DNA of 64,000 bases from Candidula unifasciata (taxonomy: Eukaryota > Mollusca > Gastropoda > Stylommatophora > Geomitridae), in contig CAJHNH020002835.1 in NCBI GenBank assembly GCA_905116865.2, forward strand, positions 155,001-219,000, given 5' to 3'. Both the position numbers and the translations under genes were made by a program. The notes beneath the pieces are model-generated. The model was not told the origin of the DNA. It did not search any database and saw nothing but the letters and a program-made list of their open reading frames with translations. Positions within the stretch are counted from its first letter, which is position 1. Each line of letters begins with the position of its first letter. This document shows, one piece after another, positions 35,990 to 47,530 of this stretch.

Positions 35990-37420
35990 TTAGAAACTGC
36001 TTTTGAAAAGGTCATTTTCAGTTCTAAAACGACTTCAGAAGTATCAACTGACTAAATCAAGAATAACTGCTCTATTTGGCGTGCTGCTCGGAGAATCAGT
36101 CATCACGGTTAGTTTTAGTTTCGCAGAAGTTTTAACAGCGTTCGAATTTCTTAAAGATCGCTAAGTTTTTTCTTTTTTTAAAGTGACAGCTACACTGTAT
36201 TGTTTAAGACATACATTGTCGAATGGCTAAAGTGCTAGTAGTTTGAGAGTCCATATCACAGCACACCAATCATTTCAATAGATACTGTGTCTTCCGCAGC
36301 AAATGTCTAAGGAATAGATGCAGTCTGTCCCCATAGCACACTGATGATACACACGTCGTTCTCATCCTCTCATCATTCGCCCCTGATTGTTGGACCCACA
36401 CCTAATTTCTCGATCATACATTCTTTCAAATGGTATTTTATCTAACCAGGTGTCTTTTTTTAGCATTCGTTTATAGCATTTTCAGCATTCGTGTTCAGAA
36501 TGTCGTCTTTGCCCAGTAGGATTTGTGTAGAAGCAATCGCTTTTGTAGCCAGAAAATCCGCCCTTTCATTACCTCACACTCCTGCATATCCTGGACAGTA
36601 TATAAACCTGGCTGTTTGTAAAAATGATTTGCGGCTGACTGACTTTTTACCCCACCAGAACATCACACAAGCGATAAACACCCGATGACACAAAGTGCCA
36701 CCATGTGGATGAGGATCGCTATGGAGAGGTCCCAGAAACCGCGTTCAGACAATTGGCCACATTTATGGCCTGTCTATATTGCGGCCTCTGGCAAACGCCA
36801 GGGTGGGGGTTCAAATAACAAAACATTTCCTTAAAAGGACAAAACTGGATGTGTGTGTCTAATGTGCGACATTACTCATGAGACAGTTATCAATTTAAAG
36901 CCTTCGACAGTGCCGACTGAGAATCAGACACTGTAACTCCTCTGGTATCTCTCTTTTCTGCCATCCATTTCACAGCTGTAGTTATTGCCTCCACTTCCAT
37001 TCTCATAACCGAAGTTCTGAATAAAAAGAGCGCTGTGTTTTCCTACAGCGATACACCTTTTTAATATACCTGAAAATCAGTGAAAGTAAACTTTTCCGGG
37101 AGTTATTCCCCCCCCCCTCCCCTCTTTTACAACCTTTACAGAAATTTGTAAGAATTAATTTCTTTGTTACCTCCCTTGAAACGTAGACCGTAAGATATGT
37201 TCCTTAGTAGAGATTGTTGAATTGTCGGTCAGATTTAAGGGACTGCATACCCGTCGAGTTTTAACTGTGTGTGAAGTCCCGATTCACTGCCCCATGACAC
37301 CATACGGTTGCTAGGGTGGTAGAAGCCCTACTTATGAGAAGAACTAGTCTAGGACGCTCTCGGGCCATGACTCAGTAAATAGCTCCTACGTCTATTATTA
37401 TTATTATTGTGTGTGTGTGT
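35990..37420 (-). pseudogene. Beta-kappa blocks with RNase H fossil, copy 4
   Basis: Minus strand near 36540-36610 reads CPGYAGV-stop-GNERADFLA then TKAIAST, the best-preserved C-terminal RNase H motif of the beta series. An eta SINE interrupts at 36648-36815, after which MRMEVEAITTAVKWM-like sequence is at about 36950-37010. Kappa follows at 37170-37400, ending in (TG)n. Confidence 0.65.
36648..36815 (-). mobile_element. Short interspersed repeat eta, copy 4
   Basis: CGATAAACACCCGATGACAC, GTGCCACCATGTGGATGAGG, CAGAAACCGCGTTCAG and CTCTGGCAAACGCCAGGGTG on the plus strand, i.e. the element reads minus. It lies inside the beta RNase H fossil, so it is younger than the block. Confidence 0.6.
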
Positions 37421-37435
37421 GTGTGTGTGCTACAT

Positions 37436-38022
37436 AACAATTAGAGAATCTCCAGACAATCACTGAAATGATACACTGTTGTATTTTGGAGACCACTGTG
37501 TCCAAACGAAACTCTAAGAGGAAATGCTTATGTTGTGCTCGCTCCTCGGGTAGATTTTCTAAAATATATATGCAAGCGATGGAGACCAAGATGAGTTAAA
37601 GAAAGAGAGAATGAAACGGTATATCCCCCTCCGAGCCAAGCCGGGCAATTAGTCCACCTCTTTTATGTTCAGACAGACATTTCGACAGACTGTGAATGAG
37701 ATGTGGCTGGTTAATTCAGTTTTCCCATCATAGCAGCATGTTTGGGAGAAAATGATCTTCATTTCTTTGTGTGTGTGTGTGTTTTTCAGAGGATACTCTT
37801 GGTATGTATAAACTTATAAACAAAAATTATTCTCACCATGGCATAAGCACACTATACATACATTTACTAATTCATACACATACGTAAATACAAATACATT
37901 TCTTTGAGCATGCACAGGCATGTACACAATCTATTTCGTCCACTTGTATACATACACCAATCATAACATTCAATCACAGAGGATGATGCCCATATACATA
38001 CATGCACACAATATCCTTAAAT
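37436..38022. repeat. Composite repeat, gamma-delta-epsilon, copy 5
   Basis: GAGACCAAGATGAGTTAAAG, GAGCCAAGCCGGGCAATTAG and GGTATGTATAAACTTATAAA in order, then CA-rich epsilon, which hosts the LINE copy B insertion. Confidence 0.65.
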
Positions 38023-38034
38023 ACACGTATATAA

Positions 38035-40190
38035 TGCTGCTTTGAAAAGCGTGGCAAAGGAATTCAATATCAGCATCCAGAGTGGCCAGATACAAGAGGA
38101 ATGGCTCCATAGTTATTTATTTCCACTACCAAAGCCTAATAAAGACCACTCAAAGATCTGCGGCTACAGAATCATCTCGATGCAGAATACTGTTGGCAAA
38201 CTTTTGGAAAAAAATTGTCGCACAAAGATTGACCACCTACTTGGAACTACATGATAAGTTCCCACCAACACTTGGAGGGTACAGGTTCAATAAAGAGACA
38301 TGGTTCAATGCTGCAGTTTTCGCCTACGATGCGTACGAGGGATTTCAGATTAAAGAAGAGACATGTGCGGCAGTGTTGGACTTAGAAGATGCCTACAATA
38401 AAGTACCATATGATTATTTAATTCAATTACTGCTTAAACTAGAAGTTAATCCTATTCTGATCCGCTGGATTGCTGCGGTCCTGTTCCAGAGAAAGATTGT
38501 ACTAAGATGTGGTAGCTGGTCCTCAGAACCGCAAACGATATGTCCAGGCTTACCACAGGGATCACCGCTATCACCAGTCCTATTCAACGTTTATACGGTG
38601 ATGATCACTGAGCAGCAGTTGAATGGAAAGGGAAGGACTTTGTCATTTGCTGATGACATTTTGATTTATCGACGAGGGCTTGATAGACAGGAGATCGCCA
38701 GCACTATGCACAAAGAACTCGATCGAATTGCCGCCTGGTGTGATGTTTCCAATGCCTATGTCAATCCTTCAAAGGCATCAGTGTCATGGTTCTCTTTGAA
38801 CAATCACATTGTCAAGTCGGACTTACCAGAAGTGAAAATGCGTGATAATGTATTGATCAGAACCAACGTTATGACGTTTCTCGGGGTGAGGTTCGATCGC
38901 AGCTTGTCATTCAGGGAACACGTTGACCATGTGATAACAAAAGCACGCAAAGGTCTATCTGCAATGAGGATTATGGCTGCTTCCAATATTGAGCAAAGAC
39001 TACTAATACTTCTATTCTACGGTCTAGTCCTTTTCCCCATTGAATACGCTCTGGCCATCCTCACTGTCAGTGCTACCCAGATTGAACGACTCGAAAATGT
39101 GCAAAATGAAGCCATGCACATTATTTTGGGATGTACAAGAGACACATCATGTGGAGCAATGAGGTATCTACTTGACTTTCCAACAATGAACCAAAGTATC
39201 AGGATGTGGAGGGCTCGGGCATATCTCAAAATATGTGCTGATAAGAAACACCCACTGCATCATGCTCTTTTTAGTGAAAAGGGCGACAGACTGAAGAGGG
39301 GAAAATCGTGGCTAGGTCGGGCAGAAGATGTTATTAGGCAAATATGCAGCCTAACCGACATCATACCTGGTGCAGAATGGATACCTGTGCCTCAGGCGTT
39401 AATTTGTACATTTTCCTGTATTGTCACACTCAACAGGCGATGTAGAGAAGAGAACCCTGTCGCTGTTAATGCAGAGGTCAACGCTCTCATCGGTGAAAAT
39501 TCAGATGAAGCAGATGCAATAATCTATACAGACGGATCCGTTATACGCCAAAGAAGAAGCGCATGGGCATTTACAGCACACTCAGCGGGCAGAACAGTCA
39601 AAGAAGCCAACGGCGCCTTCTCCATGACAACCAGCAGCATGACGATGGAGGTGATGGCAGTGACGCAAGCGCTTGCCTGGCTTGAAACACAAAAATACAC
39701 CCGCGTGTGTATACTCAGTGATTCAATGAGTATGATCCGGAGGGTTCAAGCAGGTTCAGTGCGAAGACAATGGCTTGAATCATTACAGAAGTCCACTGTG
39801 CGTGGAGTCACCTTTATTTTTGTTCCGGGACACGCAGGCGTCGATGGAAATGAAAGAGCTGACAGGTTGGCTGGATCCGCTATCACTTCCGACGGTCAGC
39901 CTATGGATCATGCTGATATTATCAATGCCCTCCGAGAAATGGGAAGGATAGAGGACTTTGGTGGCAGTGAATCCACATCACTCGCCAGAATGGCAGACTT
40001 GGGAATTAAGATCGGCACAGCAAAAAACGAGACGCACACCAGACACGCTAGAAGACTTGTTAATCAACATAGAACTGGTACTATTAGCCATCGGACGTTG
40101 GGGTTCATACTGAGGGGAGGATCTGAGCACCTATGGACATGTCCGGAGTGCAATGAGGATAACCCAACTAACTAACTAACTAACTAACTA
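38035..40190 (+). mobile_element. RNase H LINE copy B, 5'-truncated insertion
   Basis: Starts inside the RT domain and ends in (AACT)n. It is bounded by identical 12-bp direct repeats ACACGTATATAA at 38023-38034 and 40191-40202. That, plus 5' truncation and a tandem tail, is what target-primed reverse transcription leaves. It landed in CA-rich epsilon sequence. Few differences from copy A suggest both are recent. Confidence 0.92.
38042..40175 (+). pseudogene. RT-RNase H protein of LINE copy B, one frameshift
   Basis: From about 38215 to 40175 the frame is open. RT: LDLEDAYNKVP (first catalytic Asp region), LPQGSPLSPVLFN, FADD at 38646-38657. RNase H: YTDGS (Asp at 39531), MEVMA (Glu at 39648), LSDS (Asp at 39720), PGHAGVDGNERAD (His at 39831, Asp at 39861), so the whole catalytic set is intact. 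The C-terminus has HLWTCPECNEDN, a CxxC knuckle. A 7-A run at 38208-38214 (6 in copy A) puts the first ~57 codons out of frame, and the N-terminus is missing. The stop is supplied by the TAAC tail. Confidence 0.9.
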
Positions 40191-40202
40191 ACACGTATAT
40201 AA

Positions 40203-40610
40203 ACATGCACACTCACCTACATTTGTACATAATACAAACTGACCCATACGTAAAAACACATACATACACAATCACATACATACATGCATTGACACATACT
40301 TACACATTCACACAATCATACGATATATATTTAAAGAAACATGCATACACACACACGTATTCTCACATAATAATACGTGTACATTATACACACTCATAAA
40401 TAGCCATACCTACAAACAAATCGTAATTAAAAAACACATCCCTTCTTTTACATGCACATACTACTAACAGTCAGATTTCTACATATGCACAATCAGTCAT
40501 GCACACAAGATCATGAATATGCAAAACATGCATGCATACATAAATACATACATACATACATACACATATACACACATACATTCATTTACATAAATATACA
40601 TACGTGTATG
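40203..40610. repeat. Epsilon block (right half)
   Basis: CA/TA-rich sequence with (ATAC)n near 40530-40570, the continuation of the block split by LINE copy B. Confidence 0.6.
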
Positions 40611-40619
40611 TTTACATAA

Positions 40620-40970
40620 AAATAAGTAAGTAAAGGACCCTTTCCACGTCATTAGGCGTATTGGGCATATAGGGATATATTTTTATAGACCAATCGGCAT
40701 AATATGGGTGATGTGGTCAGCATTACGCCGGCCGTCTTTACTTCCCTGGGGCTGCACCCGGTACCCACTCAAACATGTTTACATATACACCTATCAAATA
40801 ATTCAAAAACCATACATATGAGTTCACTCATACTTAAAATCAGGTATATATGCATGCACACTCTTACATACACACATATTATCATACATTCACATGTTTA
40901 CACATACACATACGTACACACGCATTTGCTTCACACACATACACATACGAACTCTAAAAAAAGCATGAAA
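40620..40970. repeat. Lambda repeat and epsilon fragment
   Basis: Reverse complement of AAAGGGTCCTTTACTT, TATACGCCTAA and CCTATAAAAATATAGG-type sequence at 60441-60555; a shorter relative is at 14990-15060. SINE-like in length; no tRNA head seen. 40780-40970 is CA-rich. Confidence 0.5.
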
Positions 40971-42139
40971 ATATCATTTTCTAAGATAATATCTTCCAAT
41001 CCGATTGACTACACAATACAATAATAAAAGATTTAGAAATGTCCTCTAAAAATGAAGACAATGCCTGGTGCTGACTGTAGTAGGGATCACATGCAACTTT
41101 GTGGACAAGTAGAACTCAGATTGAAGAGAAGAAAGAAAACGATTAAAAATCTAAAACCTAATAACGATATCCTACAAGTGGATAAATAAATTCAAGAACA
41201 ATAGAGAGTGATTGTAAAAAAAAACACAGATACAATGCAATAACTAAAATTCAAAGTATAAATGAACATTAGGAAATGCTAACATACTCTGTTCGGCAAA
41301 CAAGCACAGAGCTATTGCCGAACATGAAACAAACAACTAAAAAGAAATGGATGACTATGGAAATCTTGAAGTTGATAGACAAACGTTAACAAAATCAAAA
41401 TAACAAAGAAGAGTATGAAAGGATACACAAAGAAATCAGAGATAAATGTGTGAGAGCCAGAGAAAAATGGTCAAATGCGCAATACAATTGAAATAAATTT
41501 CCCTAAAGATACAAACAGTATACACACGCAAATCAGCCATCCGACAGGAAGACAAATAAGACTAACTATGGGATGTGTAGATTCAAAACCAGGAAAGTTA
41601 TTAATGGACGACAATTCTGTAATAAAGAGATTGAATGAATACATACGAGAATTATATAATGGAGAAAGAACAGTTTTAACAACAGAAAGTAACCTAGAAG
41701 GGTCACCCATACTAAAAGATGCTATCAAACACACGAAGAAAGGAAATACAGTCGGACCAGATGGAATTACATTACAGGAAATAGAAGTACTCGATAAATT
41801 TGGCGTTGACATATTAAATAAACTGCTGAATAATATTTACAGCAGTGAAGATATACTTAATTATATGCAGAGGTCTGTATTTATAGCACTACCTAAAAGA
41901 CCTGGGGCATTTGAATGTGATGAATTTCGTACACTCGACCTTATAAAACATGTCACTAAACTGTAACTCAGAATTATAATGAGAAGAACAAGAAATACAA
42001 GTGGAAATTAGTGAAGAGCAGTATGGTTTCATAGAAGGGAAAGTTACAAATAATGCAATATGCACATTGCGAAGATTAGTGGAGAGATCAATGGAGAAAT
42101 AAAAAGACATACATTTGTGATTCATAGATTAAACCAAAG

Positions 42140-42341
42140 TTGAGCTGAGTTGATTTAAGAACCGACGTCACAGCACTCGGGGCATTCCCCTAAGCGCTCC
42201 GTCCCCCATCATCATCACCGTCTTGCCTTTCCTCTGAGCATCGGGCATCTGTCAAAACCCCTTGTCACTTCCCGCTACATCAGTGCCACCAGACTGTGGT
42301 GATCCATTTGCTCCTCCAAACTGTACACGCTCTCCCACAAG
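42140..42341. mobile_element. 202-bp insertion in the LINE relic, with target duplication
   Basis: Flanked by ATTAAACCAAAG (42128-42139) and ATTATACCAAAG (42342-42353), 11/12 identical. Removing it restores the LINE palm reading up to DYTKAFDNV. It contains AAGAACCGACGTCACAGCAC and CATTCCCCTAAGCGCTCCGT, weakly like 27205-27260. It has no poly-A and no tRNA boxes I can see, so the class is unknown. Confidence 0.65.
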
Positions 42342-42528
42342 ATTATACCAAAGCTTTTGATAACGTGAAACATAGTGAAATGATAAAATTGTGGGATGAT
42401 ATTAACATTAAAAATAAAAAATAAAATATTTACTGGAAGCAAGAAGCAGCAATTAAATAGGGAAATAAAGTAGTTATGAACGGATAAAGCAAGGATTGGG
42501 ACAAGGATGTGTTTTGTCACCGAATCTC

Positions 42529-42530
42529 TG

Positions 42531-42583
<53 letters not shown>
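42529..42583. repeat. (CT)n inside RT reading frame
   Basis: CT repeat with two CTTT interruptions replacing the residues that normally follow the GxxLSP motif. Confidence 0.85.
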
Positions 42584-43439
42584 GTGAAATAATAAGCAAC
42601 AAGCTCAAGGACAGACCAGGAATACTAGCTGGCGTTTATAATGCAAACAATCTTCGTTATACAAATGATACAGTATTAATAGCTGAAAACTTAAAAGACC
42701 TGCAGCAACTCCTCGACACTGTGATCGTAGAGAATGCAAACGAGAGACTCTCCTTGAATGTCAAGAAAACAGAAACAATTGTTATATCAAAGAAGAATAA
42801 GATAACTCCAAAATGTGACATAAAAATAGAAGGAAAAGTGCTTAACCGTGTCAATAAATTCAAGTATTTAGTAACATTCCTAACATTAGATGGACGCTGT
42901 GTGACATAAATTAAGATCACAATTGGCCAGGCTAATGCAACTTTTTAGAAGATGAAAAGTAGTTTATGTAATAAACCATTCTCATTAAACATCATAAATC
43001 GAGTATTGAAATGTTACATCTAGCCTGTACTCTTGCATGGAGGTGAATCTTAGAATGTGAGCAAATACAGTAAGAAGAGTTTGGAGGCAACAGAGATGTG
43101 GTTCTTGAGAAGAATGTTGAGAATACCTTGGACTGCCAGAATAACCAACATTGAATGCCTGGCTGACTAAAGTCGAACTGTGCTTACAAAAATGAGAAGT
43201 ATACAAAGTTGTTTGGCAATATACTGAGGAAAGCAGCACTAGAAAAAAATCGTGACGACTGGACAGATCACTGTTAGAAGAGGGAGGCAGAGGCAGACCG
43301 AGAGAAATTAAGGTGGACGGCAATAGACAGTGGCGTGAGGGAATATGATCGGTAGAATTGATCCAGAACACCAGAGACGGAGATCTATGGCGACGCAGCA
43401 CGCCTAAGCCAGCTGGCAAGGCACTTGATGAAGATAAGA

Positions 43440-45240
43440 TAACAACGTTTATAATTTAAGATTTCAGTCTCATATATCACTGAATTTAAAGATGTTCAAA
43501 TGTGTAACGTCTTTTACATTACTGACGTAATGAGCAGCTTTGGCGAGGAATGCAATAATTTTAAAGTCTGCTGTCAAATAAGACAGAATATTGTGAGAAG
43601 TTATCATAGCTTCCATTTCTCCACTTGATGTCGGTTTCTCAGAGACTGTTATTTACACGCATATGTGGGCACTGTACCGATGTACAACTTTTCTCCATTT
43701 ACACATTGCTCAGCTAGAAAGTCATTTCCAATTTCAAAACGGCTTCAGAAGTATCAACAGACAACACTAGATCAAGAACAACTGCTGTTTTTTGGAGTGC
43801 TGTCCGGAGAATAATGTATCACAGTTAGTTTCGATTTTGACGAAGTGTTAACAGCGTTCGAATGTATATAAGCTTGGTATGTTTATCAAAATAACTACAT
43901 TGTTTTGTTTCAGCCATGTATTGTTACATTTTGTTAGGGGCTTCTGTGAGATACGTCTTCATCTACTGGTTTGAGAATCGATATCATGGCAGAGCTGGCA
44001 CACACACTCAAAAATACACTCGCACACACACACACACAGATAATCCATCAGCCACAGCAAATGGCTTACGTATAGATGCCAACAGTCCCATTAACACACC
44101 GCTTAAATGGACGCTGTTCTGTTCCTAAAATATTAAACATGCCCCTGGTAATTAAAAATATGTATCAGGTAACTTATGTCGTGACCTGTATTGCTGAGTG
44201 TACGAGGGGAAAATCCGAGGCTCCTCATTGCCACATCTGATTGTTCGCTCATACATTTTGACAAATGTTATTTCATCTAACCCCCTGTCTTTTATCAGTA
44301 GTGGTTCATACTTAGTCTTCGGAATGTCTCATTTGCCCAGTATGATTATTCTACAATCTATCGGTTTTGTAGCCATAAAATCTGCTCTTTTTTTTCTCGC
44401 ACTACTGCACATCCTGGACAGTATAACCACTCGAGTCTCTGTAATGCTGACGTGCCGAAGCTTTGTATCTACTCATGCCACATATGTCCATTTCAATCAT
44501 TCGACAGTGCCGACTAAGAATCAGACACTATAATTCTTCTGGTGTCTTTGTTTTCTGCCATCGATTTCAGAGCTTCAGTGACTGCATTAACTTTCAAAAG
44601 CTCATTTGAAGTTCCAGATGAAAATGCGACATTTTGTTCTATCGCGATATCCCTGTTCAGTCTAGCTGAAAATTCCCAACCTGATCTCTTGCCCCTATGA
44701 ACAGAAAATAAGTGTACAATACATCACCTAACCTAGAGCATTGATAAATCAGCTGTTGTACCTCATATTCTCCCTCACATTGACACCAACATATGCATTC
44801 TGTTTCCAATTTGATATTAAAGTGATGGGTACTGCTGTTGTCCTAGCGATTAGCCATTTTCTGTCTTCTTTTATTTATTGCGACAGTCAGTAAAAGTAAA
44901 CTTTCGCAGAAGTTATATCCATCGAAGTATTATCCCCTTATCCTTTACGTTGATTTTGGAAATTGCATTTCGTTAGCTGCCTTGAAAAGTAGACTGTATG
45001 ATCGAGGCGTTAAGGAAGTTGTTGCTATGTTGGTCACATTTAAGGGACTGCAAACATGTCGCGTTGTATTCCTAAGTCACTCCCCAGATAACAAACATTC
45101 TTATCACACCAAATGGCTACTAATGTGGCGGCAGTGCTAACTATGGGAAGAACTGATCTAAGAAACTCCTACCACTCCCTCTCGGGCCAGGACTCAGGGG
45201 CCAACTCCAGCACCTTGTACAAACTGATATGCTACATACA
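43440..45240 (-). pseudogene. Alpha-beta-kappa blocks with RNase H fossil, copy 5
   Basis: Alpha at 43440-43680, then TTTTTGGAGTGCTGTCCGGA at 43790 starting beta. The minus strand carries MKVNAVTEALKSM near 44570-44600 and a GYAG-type region near 44400. Kappa at 44985-45240 ends CTCTCGGGCCAGGACTCAGG. The gamma block that should follow is interrupted by the LTR element after 45277. Confidence 0.65.
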
Positions 45241-45907
45241 ACACAGACGACGTGCACCGAGTTACGATATTGACGGGTGTGACAATACGCTCGGTGACTC
45301 CAGAATGTCTTTCCTCCACCTACTTTTATTTCTTTGTATTTTGAAAGTATACAGGAAAATAGGGATTTGGATACATCCTTAATCTAAGTAGGCGAAATAA
45401 ACAAGCATTTAATTCTCCTGGGATGTTGGCGATATCACACACTAAAACTTTTTCCCAGTTGTTAAGTGTTGAGGTACAGAGATAAGACTGACCAAGCAGA
45501 CTTACTGACTGGAGATTTGCACACCATCTGTTGGGGTCAGATATTTTATCTCGTAGCCAGACTTTTAGGAGCAGCTAACTCCGGCTAATTGTGATTAATT
45601 CCCCCTGAGGTTACCTAACTCGACGGCAGGTCCGACGGTCACTATTGACACAGTGAGCGGAAAGTGTTGGCAGAAGAATTGACACCGTCTGATTTTATTG
45701 TGAAGGCAGGTGAAGTAGCCTGGAGGTGTGACTTGTCTTATTTGCTCTGGCCAGCTTAATTGAACCTGTAGAATGTGAGCGTGGGAATTCAAACAATTGT
45801 TGTACAGTCACGGACTGACAGTGAATATACACCCACAGGGAGGAGCTGTGATATATCCCTGAATGAGAATGATTTTAGGCGTAATGTAGGAGGAGCTTGA
45901 TAAAAGT

Positions 45908-45914
45908 TATAAAG
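45908..45914 (+). promoter_or_regulatory. TATA box of 5' LTR
   Basis: TATAAAG within GTTATAAAGGGCTGAAC. Same motif at 50851-50857 in the 3' LTR. Transcription would start about 25-30 bases downstream; not verified. Confidence 0.5.
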
Positions 45915-46967
45915 GGCTGAACGCTAAGGTCTGGTAAATGAGATCCTGTCTAGCACATGCCATCTGTTGGGCTTAACCTAAGCTTGAGACAGAACTTTTG
46001 GCATCGTGGTTTCATTTTTCCAGGTAAGATCTAACTCTATATTTTATGATTTTTACTCAAGTGTGTGTCTTCATCACTTTGTAGTACTCCTAGGCGGACA
46101 TTTCTTCATTCTCGTAGGGCACTGTCACATTGCTTTATTTCCTATGTGATAGTGTCATGAATGTTTTTCGGGCACATGTGTTTCAATGTTGTAAAACCTA
46201 AATGTTGTTGTTGCCATTGAAATTTAATGAACTATCATGTTTTTGAAATCACAAGCGTGAAGATAACTTTGGCAATCTTTTCACGTGTGGTTAATGTGAA
46301 TCTGTATTACATACAGCTAACACACTGAAATGTGTTTAACTCTCGGGAGGCTAATGCGGAGATTGATCCCGGAGAGTAAATCCACAAGATTTGTTATTTG
46401 ATTCGCCCCAGAACTATTGTTAGCATTCTGGGCGCGTCGATTGTTCCAAGCATAGATTCCAGAACTGGTTCCGTCTGACTGATTGTCATTTGAGTCTGTA
46501 CGAGAGATGGCACCTGACGTAGAAGACTTGACTATCATTACAGGACGTGTAGAGGAAGGCAGAAGATGTAACAGTTGGAATGTGAGACATAAGCCCTTCC
46601 AAATTGGACAGGAGTGAATGTGAGCATGAGGGAGAGATGAAATGTTTTATTTAAATAAACATGCTTGATGTTAGTATAATATACATGCTTAGTGTACATC
46701 TAGAGCAGATACTACAAATATGCGCTTTGTTTCTTTATCACAGTTCCCACATTGGGCAGAGACTAGTAGGCATCCATTATTTGCCGACAGTCGAGTGTAA
46801 CGACCTGCAGAAAGCAGTGAGGACGACAAACTGGAAAAGATAGGCAGGGTCTCAAGCCGAGAACTGTCCTGATGAGCTAAGTTATGTACAACTTTAATGT
46901 CATCTATAACATCATCCCAACTCTACTAGCCTAAACAAGTTCATTTTATTTTAATTTCGATTTATTA

Positions 46968-46973
46968 AATAAA
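46968..46973 (+). terminator. Polyadenylation signal in 5' LTR
   Basis: AATAAA in TTATTAAATAAATC. The functional copy would be 51928-51933 in the 3' LTR. Confidence 0.5.
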
Positions 46974-47379
46974 TCTTTTTGATGTTGTTACACAGAGTTA
47001 AGTAAATTGTGTACTTAGGTTCAAGTGTCTTTGTGCATATTAGTTTACTTCAGCTAACAAATATTTAAATCACTTGATGGGGGCTTTTAAGGAATGCCAG
47101 GAGAGGAGAATAGTCGAAGGGGTTAACTGTGTATCGAGATAATATCACAGTGGGTGTATCCTGATATCTATCTATCCCTTCTCCTACTCCTGTGGATACA
47201 AGTACAGCAACTTTCATTTCATGGAACGAGCCACTCGCTGTTTTCTTGGCTATCCAGGACTGTCTAGGATCAACATAGCTTAGATAATAGTCCAGTTTCT
47301 CACGTGGGTGGGCATTGTTAAGGTTCAAACCCACACCCTCACTATATCAGTGTATTTACCCACGTGGGCGCGCGACAAT

Positions 47380-47397
47380 TGGGGGCTCGTCCGGGAT
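47380..47397 (+). promoter_or_regulatory. Primer-binding site, tRNA-Pro type
   Basis: TGGGGGCTCGTCCGGGAT, two bases after the LTR end, is identical to the proline-tRNA primer site known from murine gammaretroviruses. It would pair with the 3' 18 bases of tRNA-Pro to prime minus-strand synthesis. Partial echoes lie at 47411-47434 and 47449-47472. Confidence 0.9.
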
Positions 47398-47409
47398 AGA
47401 ACCCACCGA

Positions 47410-47530
47410 CAATTGGAGATCTCGTCTGGGAATTTATAACATCGAGCGACAATTGGGTATCTCGTCTCGGGGTTTATAACATCACGTAACTATTGTGTCG
47501 CTCTCTAGAATTAAAACCTGACACAAGTGG
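47410..47530 (+). repeat. Reiterated primer-site-like leader
   Basis: CGACAATTGGGGGCTCGTCC at the PBS is followed by CGACAATTGGAGATCTCGTC (47409-47428) and CGACAATTGGGTATCTCGTC (47449-47468). The last two units are each followed by TTATAACATC. A weaker fourth unit starts at GTAACTATTGTGTCGCTC. Confidence 0.75.

Larger units (their letters stand above)
41040..43430 (+). pseudogene. LINE RT relic with 202-bp insertion and internal (CT)n
   Basis: 41470-41966: GNTVGPDGITLQEIEVL, NYMQRSVFIALPKRPGAF and EFRTLDLIKHVTKL (RT fingers). 42342-42370 reads DYTKAFDNVKHSEM (catalytic palm Asp). 42490-42530 has GLGQGCVLSP. 42650-42680 reads YTNDTVLIAEN where YADD is expected. 42810-42900 is thumb (KVLNRVNKFKYLVTFLTLDG). 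42960-43420 is a decayed C-terminus with ARITNIE and RRRSMATQHA. Stops throughout. The endonuclease is missing. Confidence 0.75.
45278..47377 (+). repeat. 5' LTR (2100 bp)
   Basis: Starts TGTGACAATACGC, ends GGGCGCGCGACA. TATAAAG at 45908-45914 fits a core promoter; AATAAA at 46968-46973 fits a polyadenylation signal about 1.05 kb downstream, implying a long R region. CAGGTAAGAT at 46021-46030 is a consensus 5' splice donor. Short ORFs inside it (both strands) recur in the 3' LTR only because the LTRs are copies. Confidence 0.92.

Noticed and set aside
38082..38208. Start of the 697-codon ORF as the true LINE protein N-terminus
   Set aside because: The first ~42 codons are out of frame relative to copy A, where six rather than seven A keep the RT frame. 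The real frame there is the one starting at 38042.
46317..47334. Paired small ORFs in both LTRs (73, 60 and 89 codons), conserved between 46.3-47.3 and 51.3-52.3 kb
   Set aside because: Their conservation is explained by the LTRs being recent copies. No domain, no start context, and two of the three are antisense.
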